Below the pieces are notes generated by a model. The model did not search any database and was not told the DNA's origin. It saw only the letters and a list, made by a program, of their open reading frames with translations. The translations under genes were made by a program, and so were the position numbers. From positions 1-64,000 of the forward strand of contig JBFWVC010000016.1 of assembly GCA_050246945.1 (NCBI GenBank): 64,000 nucleotides of DNA, given 5' to 3'. Positions 8,834 to 16,848 of this stretch are shown here, piece after piece. This DNA is from JAEUMD01 sp050246945. Its GTDB lineage: Bacteria > Pseudomonadota > Alphaproteobacteria > Rhizobiales > Hyphomicrobiaceae. Each line of letters begins with the position of its first letter. The stretch's first letter is position 1.

Positions 8834-9868
8834 TCAAGGGCGTATCATCACCTTAAGGGACATGCGTTCATTCATCGCGCGATACCCCTCGGGAACCTCA
8901 TCCAATTCGATCGTGCGATCAAATACGCGGCCCGGCTCGATCCTGCCTTCCATGATGTCGGGGAGCAGTTCTTCGACGTAAGCACGTACCGGCGCGGGGC
9001 CACCGGCCACACTCACGTTCTGATAGAACATTGGTTGTGCGTCCGGGATCACCAGATAATGGGGCACCCCTACACGCCCGATCGCCCCACCAGGACGGAC
9101 GATGCCCATCGAGGTGCCCATAGCCTGCTCAGTGCCGACGCATTCGAGCACAGAGTGCACACCAAAGCTGCCGGTCAAGGCACGTACATGCTCGATGGCT
9201 TCCTCGCCCCGCATGCTCACCACGTCGGTGGCCCCGAACTCCTTGGCGAGTTCGATGCGACTAGCGTGATGTCCTATGATGATAATTTGTTCGGCGCCGA
9301 GCCGCTGTGCAGCGATGACACCGCATAGGCCGACCGCCCCGTCGCCAACCACCGCGACCTTATGGCCAGGGGAAACCTTTGCACTCAGTGCAGCATGGTG
9401 ACCGGTGCCCATGACGTCAGCAAGAGTGAGCAGTGACGCCATCAGTGCGTCGTCTTCGCCAACCGGCAAAGGGTATAGCGTGCCGTCTGCCATCGGGATT
9501 CTCAGTGCCTCAGACTGCGCACCGCCGATCTCGCCGCCTTGGCCAAAAAATCCGCCGTGAAGGCAGGACGTCTGCAGTCGGTCTTCGCAGAAGACGCAGG
9601 TTCCGTCCGAAAAGGCGAAGGGCACGACGACGACCTGCCCGGGCTTCACCCGGTGAACATCGCTGCCGACGGCCTCAACGACGCCGATAGCCTCGTGGCC
9701 CATCTGCTGGCCCTCGACGTTCGGTCCGTCGTTATAGGGCCACAGGTCGCTACCGCAGATGCAGGCGCGAACCACGCGGATTACAGCATCGGTGGGTTTC
9801 TTGATTACAGGGTCGGGAACGCTCTCGATGCGAACGTCGTGGGCCTTGTACATGACGGTTGCGCGCAC
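8834..9868 (-). CDS. Zinc-dependent alcohol dehydrogenase family protein (MDR superfamily)
   Basis: 344 residues, NAD(P)-dependent oxidation or reduction of an unknown alcohol/aldehyde. Catalytic-zinc ligands appear as Cys-38 (CICGSDLW) and His-58/Glu-59 (MGHEAIG). The structural zinc lobe has three cysteines (91, 94, 102) rather than the usual four. The Rossmann fold glycine motif is VVGDGAVGLCG near residue 175. It is the last gene of a tight minus-strand operon (cupin, tautomerase, dehydrogenase; gaps of 3 bases) divergent from a LysR regulator, which presumably controls it. The substrate cannot be read from the sequence. Confidence 0.88.
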   Translation of the reverse strand: MRATVMYKAHDVRIESVPDPVIKKPTDAVIRVVRACICGSDLWPYNDGPNVEGQQMGHEAIGVVEAVGSDVHRVKPGQVVVVPFAFSDGTCVFCEDRLQTSCLHGGFFGQGGEIGGAQSEALRIPMADGTLYPLPVGEDDALMASLLTLADVMGTGHHAALSAKVSPGHKVAVVGDGAVGLCGVIAAQRLGAEQIIIIGHHASRIELAKEFGATDVVSMRGEEAIEHVRALTGSFGVHSVLECVGTEQAMGTSMGIVRPGGAIGRVGVPHYLVIPDAQPMFYQNVSVAGGPAPVRAYVEELLPDIMEGRIEPGRVFDRTIELDEVPEGYRAMNERMSLKVMIRP

Positions 9869-9871
9869 AGA

Positions 9872-10123
9872 TCAGTCTCCTTCACGGCGGTCCGGGCGTG
9901 GGCCATGGCCCGGCTTCTTAATCAGGTTGCCCCACTTGTCGAGAATTTCGGGGCGGAAAACGTCTTTGGTCCGGGCATCAGGATCAACCTCCTCCAACGC
10001 CACCGAGATGGACTTGTCGCCGTAGCCCAGGATGCTGGTTACATCACGGACGATCGCGTCGCAGAGTTGTCCTTTCTGCTGCACTGATTTTCCCGGCCAC
10101 AACTTCACGATCACGTGCGGCAT
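9872..10123 (-). CDS. 4-oxalocrotonate tautomerase-family protein
   Basis: 83 residues. Proline directly follows the initiator methionine (MPHVIVKLWPGKSVQQKGQL), as required for the catalytic N-terminal proline of tautomerases. The fold continues with AIVRDVTSILGYGDKSISVALEEV, typical of the beta-alpha-beta unit. The C-terminal extension (KWGNLIKKPGHGPRPD) is longer than in classic 62-residue enzymes and resembles the Pptase/TomN-like branch. It sits 3 bases from both operon neighbours, suggesting translational coupling. Confidence 0.85.
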   Translation of the reverse strand: MPHVIVKLWPGKSVQQKGQLCDAIVRDVTSILGYGDKSISVALEEVDPDARTKDVFRPEILDKWGNLIKKPGHGPRPDRREGD

Positions 10124-10126
10124 GGC

Positions 10127-10552
10127 TCAGCGCTTCTTCGGCGCTGTGGTCTTAGGTCCGGCAAGGTACTGCTCGTCGGTAACCTTTTCCATCCAGGTGA
10201 CGTTCTCGCCGTCCTTGGCTTCTTGGATGGCGATGTGGGTGACCGCGTCATGCGGTGTCGCCCCGTGCCAGTGCTTATGTTCGGCTGGACACCAGAGTAT
10301 GTCGCCTGCGTGAAACTCCAGGATTGGACCACCCTCGACCTGCGTCCAGCCGATACCCTCGGTCACGATCAGCGTCTGTCCCAGGGGATGGGTGTGCCAC
10401 GCCGTGCGCGCGCCCGGTTCGAAATGGACGATGGCGCCTGTGACGCGCGAAGGATCCTCGCGCTTGAATTGTCCGGTAATCGTGGCTTTGCCGGTGAAAT
10501 ATTCGGGGGGGCCCTCGACGGTCGCCATGTCGGCCTTGCGCGTGATTTCCAT
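10127..10552 (-). CDS. Cupin, manganese hydroxynitrile-lyase-like
   Basis: 141 residues, single cupin barrel. From the ATG at 10552 (ribosome binding site AAAGGAG at good distance) the metal ligands fall at His-53, His-55, Gln-59 and His-94 (AWHTHPLGQT, EHKHWHGATP). That is the same ligand set and numbering I recall for the cupin hydroxynitrile lyase of Granulicella. This supports both the start and the subfamily, although most members have no proven natural cyanohydrin substrate. A longer frame starting at 10636 would add a signal-peptide-like segment (LGRTALVLVTFAAPAAA). I consider this less likely but not excluded. First gene of the operon with tautomerase and dehydrogenase. Confidence 0.85.
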   Translation of the reverse strand: MEITRKADMATVEGPPEYFTGKATITGQFKREDPSRVTGAIVHFEPGARTAWHTHPLGQTLIVTEGIGWTQVEGGPILEFHAGDILWCPAEHKHWHGATPHDAVTHIAIQEAKDGENVTWMEKVTDEQYLAGPKTTAPKKR

Positions 10553-10762
10553 ATTGAGTCTCCTTTCTTTCGTGTCGTCGGCTGCTGCCGGTGCGGCGAA
10601 AGTGACGAGCACGAGCGCTGTTCGGCCAAGTCTCAAAACACTGCCTCTTGTTCCTGGTGTGCGGCGTACGGCGCGGCCTGACTGTTGTCGTTTGATTTAG
10701 GGCTTGGGTCGGTCCGCGACTACCGGATAAAATCGGCATGAACTCTTGAGCTGGATTCACAA
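10553..10762. promoter_or_regulatory. Divergent promoter region between cupin operon and LysR gene
   Basis: 210 bases separate the divergently transcribed cupin operon and lysR-type gene, the standard layout in which the LysR protein binds between the two genes. I could not single out one T-N11-A box or core promoter with confidence. Confidence 0.5.
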
Positions 10763-11656
10763 ATGTCCCGAGAGATGATGGCTGATCTCGCCGCGTTCCT
10801 TGCTGTAGCTCGCGAAGGCAGTTTCACGCGGGCAGCCGCGAAGATTGGTGTCTCGCCCTCAGCCCTCAGCCACACGATCCGCAAGCTGGAGGAGCGCGTT
10901 GGGGTCCGCCTTCTCATACGTACGACGAGAAGCGTCTCACCCACAGAAGCTGGTGAGCGGCTCCTGGGGTCCATCGGACCTCACATCGACCAGATTCGCA
11001 TCGAAATCGAAGGGCTGAAATCCCTTCGAGACCATCCTGCGGGCACAGTGCGCATTACGACCGGCGACCATGCCGCCGAAGCCATCCTTTTGCCTGCGAT
11101 TACGAAGTTATTGTCCGACTATCCAGAAGTAAACGTCGAGGTCAGCGTCGATTCAGGCTTCGTCGATATCGTAGCCGACCGCTTCGACGCCGGCGTGAGG
11201 TTTGGTGAGACCGTTGCCAAGGACATGGTTGCGGTCCGCATCGGGCCAGACCTGCGGATGGCGGCGGTCGCCTCACCTTCTTACTTCGCAGGCCACAAGC
11301 CGCCGCGCACGCCTCACGAACTGGCCAAGCACAATTGCATAAATTTGCGTTTCCCGACTCTGGGGGGACTTTACGCCTGGGAGTTTGAAAAGGCTGGTCG
11401 ATCGATCAATGTGCGTGTCGAGGGACAGCTCATCGTCAATGACATCGCTCTTGCGCGTAAGGCTGCGGTCGATGGGGTTGGGATCGCTTATCTTCCAGAA
11501 GATTACGTACAACCGGAAATCGAAGCCGGACATCTGGTACGAGTTCTTGGCAGCTGGTGCCCGTCGTTTTCCGGCTATCATCTCTACTACCCGAGCAGGC
11601 GGCAGCATTCAGCTGCTTTCGCCCTCTTCGTAGAAGCACTCCGGTACCGGCAATAG
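10763..11656 (+). CDS. LysR-family transcriptional regulator
   Basis: 297 residues. The N-terminal winged helix-turn-helix is clear (MADLAAFLAVAREGSFTRAA, then GVSPSALSHTIRKLEERVGV and RLLIRTTRSVSPTEAG). The effector domain follows (GTVRITTGDHAAEAILLPAI; FDAGVRFGETVAKDMVAVRI) and resembles the CrgA/DmlR-like group. The divergent orientation to the cupin/tautomerase/dehydrogenase operon makes that operon its likely target. Confidence 0.93.
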   Translation: MSREMMADLAAFLAVAREGSFTRAAAKIGVSPSALSHTIRKLEERVGVRLLIRTTRSVSPTEAGERLLGSIGPHIDQIRIEIEGLKSLRDHPAGTVRITTGDHAAEAILLPAITKLLSDYPEVNVEVSVDSGFVDIVADRFDAGVRFGETVAKDMVAVRIGPDLRMAAVASPSYFAGHKPPRTPHELAKHNCINLRFPTLGGLYAWEFEKAGRSINVRVEGQLIVNDIALARKAAVDGVGIAYLPEDYVQPEIEAGHLVRVLGSWCPSFSGYHLYYPSRRQHSAAFALFVEALRYRQ

Positions 11657-11823
11657 CGGTTTCCGGAGCTGGATCTTCATGTCCGATGAACCGTGGAGGC
11701 AAAAGTACGACACCAAGAAAGATCAGGCCAGAAAACGTACGCCAGCACCTAGTGACTATGTTGAAGTGCAACGCCAATAAGGCAGTTTGCCTGAGGTGCC
11801 CCGGACCAACATGAGATACGCAA

Positions 11824-13641
11824 ATGACCCAGTCCTTCCTGCTTCAAGCAGCTGTCTTCCTCGCCGTATCCGCGATTGCAGCACCGCTCGGGCGGTATTT
11901 GAAAGCCGGCTCGGTCATAGGATACCTCGCCGCCGGTGTACTCATTGGTCCCTATGGCCTTGGCTTCGTTTACGAGGTCTATCAGGTCGATTCGGTACTC
12001 CATATTGCCGAACTTGGTGTCGTGTTGCTCTTGTTCCTCATCGGGCTGGAACTTCGTCCTGTGCGCCTCTGGGCGATGCGTCGCGCTATTCTCGGTGCGG
12101 GAGGCGCACAGCTTTTTGCCACCGCCATTCCACTTGGAGCCGCGGCGTGGATCGCGGGCGTTTCATTGGCTGGCTCCGCTATTCTCGGCTTTGCGCTGGC
12201 GCTTTCCTCGACGGCGTTCGTCCTTCAGGTGCTCGAAGAAAACGGTGAGTTGCAGCACCGGCACGGACGTGTCGCCTTTGCTATTCTGCTTCTGCAGGAC
12301 CTTGCGGCGATACCGTTGCTGGCGATCGTGCCGCTGCTCGATGCGAACTCGGCCCCCACGGGCGCGGCGGCCTGGTTTGCCGTTGCCAAGGCTGTAGCAG
12401 TCGTCGCCACTGTCCTCATCCTGGGGCGCTGGATTCTGGGCATCGCTTATCACTTCGTCGCGAAGTCCGGTGTACGCGAGGCAATGACCGCGAGTGCACT
12501 CTTGACCGTCGTTGGCGTCGCATTGCTCATGCAGGTTGCCGGTCTGTCGGCAGCGCTTGGGGCTTTCATTGCTGGAGCCTTGCTGGCCGACTCTCCCTAC
12601 CGACACCAAATCGAGGCTGACATTGCCCCGTTTGAGACCCTCCTACTCGGTCTGTTCTTTACAGCCATCGGCATGTCGCTGAACCTGCCGCTGCTATGGC
12701 AGGAGTGGCCCCTGATCCTGGCCCTGGTCGCCGGCCTCATTCTGGTCAAGGCAGCCGTGCTCTTCGCTGTTGGAAAAGCTCAAGGACTCACCACGGAAGC
12801 ATCACGGCGACTTGCCGTATTCACTTCCCAAGGGGGGGAGTTTGCGTTCGTAGTGCTGTCGCTGGCGGCTGGAGCTAGTCTATTCGACAAGGCACTCGCA
12901 GATCGTCTCGCCGTCGTCGTGACCCTTTCTATGATCGCAACACCGATTCTGCTTGCGATTGACGACGCACTTTTTCGACCGCGCGCGATGCCATCACCCG
13001 CCTTTGATGAAATGCCAGAAGCGCGTGGCCATGTCGTCATCGCCGGCTTCGGACGTGTCGGCCAGATCGTGGCACGCATCCTGCGAGCGCGGCGCATCCC
13101 GTTCACTGCGCTCGACATAAGCCCAGATCAGATAGCTCTCGTGCGGAGTTTCGGCAACGAAGCATATTTCGGTGATGCTGCGCGGTTCGATCTCTTGCAA
13201 GCCGCGAAGGTAGGCGATGCCGTTGCAGTCGTCATTGCGATCGATGACGTGAATTCGAGCCTGAAGGCGGCAGAGCTGATCCGCCAGAACTTCCCAGAAA
13301 CTCCAATCTATGCTCGCGCCCGCAACCGTCAACACGCCTACCGCCTCATGGACCTCGGAGTTCGCCGGATCCGGCGTGAAACCTATCTTTCTTCAATTCA
13401 GCTAACCCGCGATCTGCTAGGCGGAATAGGTCTTTCTGAGAAGGAAGTCGCGCGCGTTGTCGATGCATTCCAGAAGCACGACCGCAAACGCCTATATGAA
13501 GACTATGAGCTGGGCAGCGACCTGGAAAGGTTGCAAGCCCGCGCGCGAGATTCCGCGCGAGAGCTGGAGGAACTCCTCGCATCCGATGAGACCGCGGCTG
13601 CTCAGGAGCAGAAGACAACCGAGATTCGACAGCCGGTTTGA
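11824..13641 (+). CDS. Kef-type K+/H+ antiporter (CPA2 family) with TrkA-N domain
   Basis: 605 residues. The first ~380 residues form the CPA2 transporter with about 12 membrane helices. Features are GRYLKAGSVIGYLAAGVLIG, GVVLLLFLIGLELRP, FALALSSTAFVLQVLEE and GAFIAGALLADSPYRHQIE with acidic residues of the ion path. Around residues 399-520 a Rossmann TrkA-N domain binds nucleotide (HVVIAGFGRVGQIVARIL). KefB and KefC export potassium in exchange for protons on electrophile stress and are gated by glutathione adducts. No KefF/KefG ancillary protein is adjacent. The gene is immediately followed by IS debris starting four bases after its stop, so its C-terminus may have been trimmed. Confidence 0.9.
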   Translation: MTQSFLLQAAVFLAVSAIAAPLGRYLKAGSVIGYLAAGVLIGPYGLGFVYEVYQVDSVLHIAELGVVLLLFLIGLELRPVRLWAMRRAILGAGGAQLFATAIPLGAAAWIAGVSLAGSAILGFALALSSTAFVLQVLEENGELQHRHGRVAFAILLLQDLAAIPLLAIVPLLDANSAPTGAAAWFAVAKAVAVVATVLILGRWILGIAYHFVAKSGVREAMTASALLTVVGVALLMQVAGLSAALGAFIAGALLADSPYRHQIEADIAPFETLLLGLFFTAIGMSLNLPLLWQEWPLILALVAGLILVKAAVLFAVGKAQGLTTEASRRLAVFTSQGGEFAFVVLSLAAGASLFDKALADRLAVVVTLSMIATPILLAIDDALFRPRAMPSPAFDEMPEARGHVVIAGFGRVGQIVARILRARRIPFTALDISPDQIALVRSFGNEAYFGDAARFDLLQAAKVGDAVAVVIAIDDVNSSLKAAELIRQNFPETPIYARARNRQHAYRLMDLGVRRIRRETYLSSIQLTRDLLGGIGLSEKEVARVVDAFQKHDRKRLYEDYELGSDLERLQARARDSARELEELLASDETAAAQEQKTTEIRQPV

Positions 13642-13644
13642 CGG

Positions 13645-14127
13645 ATCGGAGTTCACCAAATCTGGACGACGGAAGGATGGCTATACGCTGCGGTCGTGCT
13701 CGAACTCTACTCGCGCCGGTTGGTGGGCTGGTCGATGTGCGCGGCGATGGTGGCGGAACTGGTCAACGACGCGCTCATGATGGCTGTGTGGCGCCGGGGC
13801 TGGCCGCGCGAACTCATGCATCACTCCGATCACGGCAGCCAGTACACGAGCGAGCAGTGTCAGCGTCTGATGGCCGAGCATGGCATTCAATGCTCGCTGT
13901 AGCGGGCCCGAAACGTCTGGGAGAACGCGGCGATGGAGAGCTTCTTCTCCTCGCTCAAGACCGAACGCACAGCGGCCAAGGTGTACGCTCGCACGATGCG
14001 GCGTGGGCCTACGTGTTCGACGACATCGAGAGGTTCCACAATCCACGACGGCGGCACCCGACGCTCGGATACCTGAGCCCAAATTGCCTTCGAGGAACGA
14101 CAGCGATTGGCTTAACACACCGTCCCC
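13645..14127 (+). pseudogene. IS3-family transposase (OrfB) relic
   Basis: The frame shows the integrase core of IS3-type OrfB: WTTEGWLYAAVVLELYSRRL, VGWSM, MHHSDHGSQYTSEQCQRL (second catalytic Asp) and, after an in-frame stop near 13900, NVWENAAMESFFSSLKTER (catalytic Glu). The next part continues in a different frame as VFDDIERFHNPRRRHPTLGY, showing a frameshift around 13985. The N-terminal third with the first Asp is missing. Confidence 0.88.
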
Positions 14128-14497
14128 GAAACGGGGATAGGGCACTGGCCAGGCCAAACGAAGATCGAGCGCACTGTCCGATTTCTTGGCATTGAAGTGG
14201 ATGATGTTCTCGAAATCACTGAGCAAGTAGACGTCTGAACTATCTGGGCGGATCGGACACGCTCTGCCCAACCCGGCACGGCTCGTCCGGCCCAGCTGTG
14301 GTCATTCGGTCTCCACGGAGCGCGATCGTCGCTCGATCACAAAAGGTGATATCACCCAACGATTGAGTGCGGCTTCCGAGACTTCTTCTGCTGATGTCCT
14401 GTTCGGGAGCGCCAGTGTTTTCGCCACGGCTGGAACACAGTTAGCCTTGCGGACATTTTCCTTGACGCAGAATGGCTCATCTGATCCCATCCGCGCC
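14128..14497. other. Intergenic region upstream of metal-efflux cassette
   Basis: No gene recognised. It contains one arm (14289-14338) of an inverted repeat whose partner lies at 28789-28837, and presumably the promoter of the efflux cassette. Confidence 0.4.
14289..14338 (+). repeat. Arm 1 of a ~45-bp inverted repeat bracketing the metal region
   Basis: The segment from GGCCCAGCTG through GTCATTCGGTCTCCACGGAG to the CTCGATC end matches the reverse complement of 28789-28837 with about three substitutions and one single-base gap. The match covers roughly 45 bases; the flanks do not align. Confidence 0.8.
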
Positions 14498-14935
14498 ATG
14501 CAAACGCTTCGCAAACCGCTGGCTGTTGTTCTCTGCGCCATCCTTGTATGGATCGGCGCTGCTGGCGGTCTGTTGTCTTCGGAGTTTTCAAGTGGTCCCG
14601 TCGGGACAACGCCGAACCGGCATGGTCAAGAGGCCTTATCTGGCACGGCGCACCATCATGGTGCGATGGATCACGCGACAATGCACGAGCGGAGCGACCG
14701 TGACTGTGCGCGATCCTGCCTCGGCAACGTGGCCGTCAAACTGGTTCCGCAGGTGCGCACTCTGGAACCGCCGCAGCTTATCACCTTTCCGGTCGTTCAC
14801 GACGATCTCGCAACCATTTTGCCCGACGCCGAGCCTGCGCTCGCATACTGGCCGGCTGCACCGCCAGACGGTGCCAGACTTGCCGAGAAAGGTGCCGCGC
14901 GGCTTCTCGGACGCAATTCGCATCTGAGAATTTGA
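14498..14935 (+). CDS. Exported histidine-rich protein at the head of the efflux cassette
   Basis: 145 residues from the ATG at 14498. A hydrophobic leader (LAVVLCAILVWIGAAGGLL) is followed by a histidine/methionine cluster (AHHHGAMDHATMHE) and two cysteines (DRDCARSCLG), all suited to soft-metal binding in the periplasm. I know no family name with certainty; comparable small proteins precede cusB in other alphaproteobacterial metal operons. The cusB-like gene begins 100 bases later on the same strand, so co-regulation is likely. Confidence 0.6.
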   Translation: MQTLRKPLAVVLCAILVWIGAAGGLLSSEFSSGPVGTTPNRHGQEALSGTAHHHGAMDHATMHERSDRDCARSCLGNVAVKLVPQVRTLEPPQLITFPVVHDDLATILPDAEPALAYWPAAPPDGARLAEKGAARLLGRNSHLRI

Positions 14936-15035
14936 TCTCCTGAACGGACATGGTAGCGGCCCGCCACAGCGTGCGCCGCCGCTGCAGTTGTCGTGCGCGC
15001 CGGCTTGGCGCTGCCCATACTTCAGGAGCCTCATC

Positions 15036-16820
15036 ATGCTTTCGAAGCGCAGTGCGGGCGTGTTGCCTGCCGTTGCCATCGCGGTTTCTGCTTTCACGCT
15101 TTCCGTTGTGGTCCCTGGCTTCGTTCAGCTCCCCGGGCACGTCAGTGCTGCGGAGCAATCGACACCAGCAAAGGGCCAGAAGTGGACCTGCCCGATGCAC
15201 CCCCATTACATTGCCAACGAGTTCGGGCAGTGCCCGATCTGCGGCATGGACCTCGTCAAGCTCGACGCCGGCGACGGCAATAGAGCTGGTGAGGCTTCCG
15301 GCGGTGCGCCCGGTCGCACCTCGATCGTCGTCCCCCCCGAGACGTTGCAGACCATGGGCGTACGGTTCGCCAAGGCCGAGAAGACGAGCTTCGGCCGGAT
15401 CGTGCGCAGCTTCGGCATAGTCGCCGACGACGAACGGCTGCGAACCGAGCTGACGGCACGCCTCGAAGGCTGGATCGAGGACCTGAAAATCCGCGCTGTC
15501 GGAGACCTGGTGAAGAAAGGCGATCTGCTGTTCACGCTGTTTGCGCCCGAATTTGCCGTCTCGCAACGCGACTACCTCGATGCCTTGAGGGGGCGCGACC
15601 GGAGTCGCATCGAGTCGGTCAAGACGCGTCTGTCTGCTTTCGGCATGCAGGACCGCGCGATTGAGGAAATGGTCCGGAAGGGACATGCGATGGATCATGT
15701 TCCGTTCTATGCCGATCGCGACGGTACCGTCGCGATGATCGACCTTAGGCCAGGTAGCTACGTGAAACGCGGCTCCGTGCTGACACGCATCCAGGATTAC
15801 TCGCAGGTCTGGCTGATGGTGTCGGTATCTGAAAAGGATCTCGGCTTCATCTCGGCAGGCACGCCGGCACGCATCACGTTTCCGAACCTTCCGGGCCGTC
15901 AGGTTCTGTCAAAGGTCGAATACGTCTACCCTACCGTCGAGCCCAAGACGCGGACCGGCACCGTGAGACTCGTACTCGATAATTCAGACGGTCAGCTGCG
16001 GCCTGGCGCCTACGCCGATGTTGCCTTCGAAGTGGCGAGCGATCAGCGCCTTGCGGTACCGTCCGAAGCCATCCTGATGAGCGGTGGGGGGCGCTATGTG
16101 GTGGCCTCGCTCGGCGATGGCCGCTTCGAGCCGCGCGTTGTCACCACAGGGCTCACGTCGGGACGCTGGACGGAAGTCTCTGGCGAGATTGTCGCCGGAG
16201 ACGACATCGTCGTGTCGGGTCAGTTCCTGATCGACTCGGAAAGCGCACTTCGCGAAAGCTTTCGCAAGCTGGAGCGTCTTCAGTTGCCGCTCTCCGGGCT
16301 CAAGCTGACCGATATGCAGTTCGCGATGGTTGATCACTTCGTCGATGCGGCGCTGTACCTGCATGAGGCCATTACGGACGGCTTTGACGTCGATCCGAAG
16401 TTTCTGCAGCCGGCGATCGAGGTGAAGACACTGCTGTGGCCGGCCTTCCAGAACACGCGCCTTGCCTACGTCATGCAGGATGCGGTTGCAGCATTGCAGA
16501 AGGCTCAGTCTGCGCGGACCTCGACGGAGGTCAAGGCGGCGCTCGCCGATCTCGTCGGTGCGCTCAGCCCGTGGATGCGCGAGGGCGCTCCCCAGCACTA
16601 CGCCGAAAGGAAGCTTGCTCTGTATCGGGAGGCGGATGGCGACCGCCTCTGGGTGCAAATGGCGGGCGATCCGGCAAATCCGTACGGCGACGGCAAACCG
16701 TCGGTCGTTCCATGGCCGGAGCCGACAGCAACGGAGAAAGACCGGAAAGAAGGAGCGGGTTCCCAAGCCGAGCCTGCCAGCATGCCCACGAGCCAACCCA
16801 TGGCCGGCCATCGGCATTGA
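15036..16820 (+). CDS. cusB: CusB-like periplasmic adaptor of a heavy-metal RND efflux system
   Basis: 594 residues from ATG 15036 (AGGAG eight bases upstream). It links the inner-membrane pump to an outer-membrane channel and passes metal on. After a signal peptide comes a heavy-metal-binding motif (KWTCPMHPHY...GQCPICGMDLV, about residues 48-75). The barrel-sandwich, lipoyl and beta-barrel modules follow (LEGWIEDLKIRAVGDLVKKG; VPFYADRDGTVAMIDLRPGS; RTGTVRLVLDN). A C-terminal DUF3347-like helical domain (AMVDHFVDAALYLHEAITDG) and a disordered His/Met-ending tail complete it. It is 28 bases upstream of the pump gene. Cu/Ag is favoured over Co/Zn/Cd by the companion CusF and the CusA signature. 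Confidence 0.92.
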   Translation: MLSKRSAGVLPAVAIAVSAFTLSVVVPGFVQLPGHVSAAEQSTPAKGQKWTCPMHPHYIANEFGQCPICGMDLVKLDAGDGNRAGEASGGAPGRTSIVVPPETLQTMGVRFAKAEKTSFGRIVRSFGIVADDERLRTELTARLEGWIEDLKIRAVGDLVKKGDLLFTLFAPEFAVSQRDYLDALRGRDRSRIESVKTRLSAFGMQDRAIEEMVRKGHAMDHVPFYADRDGTVAMIDLRPGSYVKRGSVLTRIQDYSQVWLMVSVSEKDLGFISAGTPARITFPNLPGRQVLSKVEYVYPTVEPKTRTGTVRLVLDNSDGQLRPGAYADVAFEVASDQRLAVPSEAILMSGGGRYVVASLGDGRFEPRVVTTGLTSGRWTEVSGEIVAGDDIVVSGQFLIDSESALRESFRKLERLQLPLSGLKLTDMQFAMVDHFVDAALYLHEAITDGFDVDPKFLQPAIEVKTLLWPAFQNTRLAYVMQDAVAALQKAQSARTSTEVKAALADLVGALSPWMREGAPQHYAERKLALYREADGDRLWVQMAGDPANPYGDGKPSVVPWPEPTATEKDRKEGAGSQAEPASMPTSQPMAGHRH

Positions 16821-16848
16821 CTCAGCAGGAGCATGGAGACCCGCACCG

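Noticed and set aside
10553..10636. Longer cupin with a signal peptide from 10636
   Set aside because: The internal ATG at 10552 has the AAAGGAG site and puts the metal ligands at the family positions; the upstream leader-like sequence is kept only as an alternative.
14781..15698. 305-residue minus-strand frame opposite the CusB gene
   Set aside because: Shadow with no recognisable domain; the plus strand has a clear adaptor with ribosome binding site.
16462..16848. Upstream extension of the CusA frame by 129 codons
   Set aside because: It overlaps the CusB coding sequence, has Arg/Ser-rich nonsense composition and no family match; the ATG at 16849 gives the standard CusA N-terminus.
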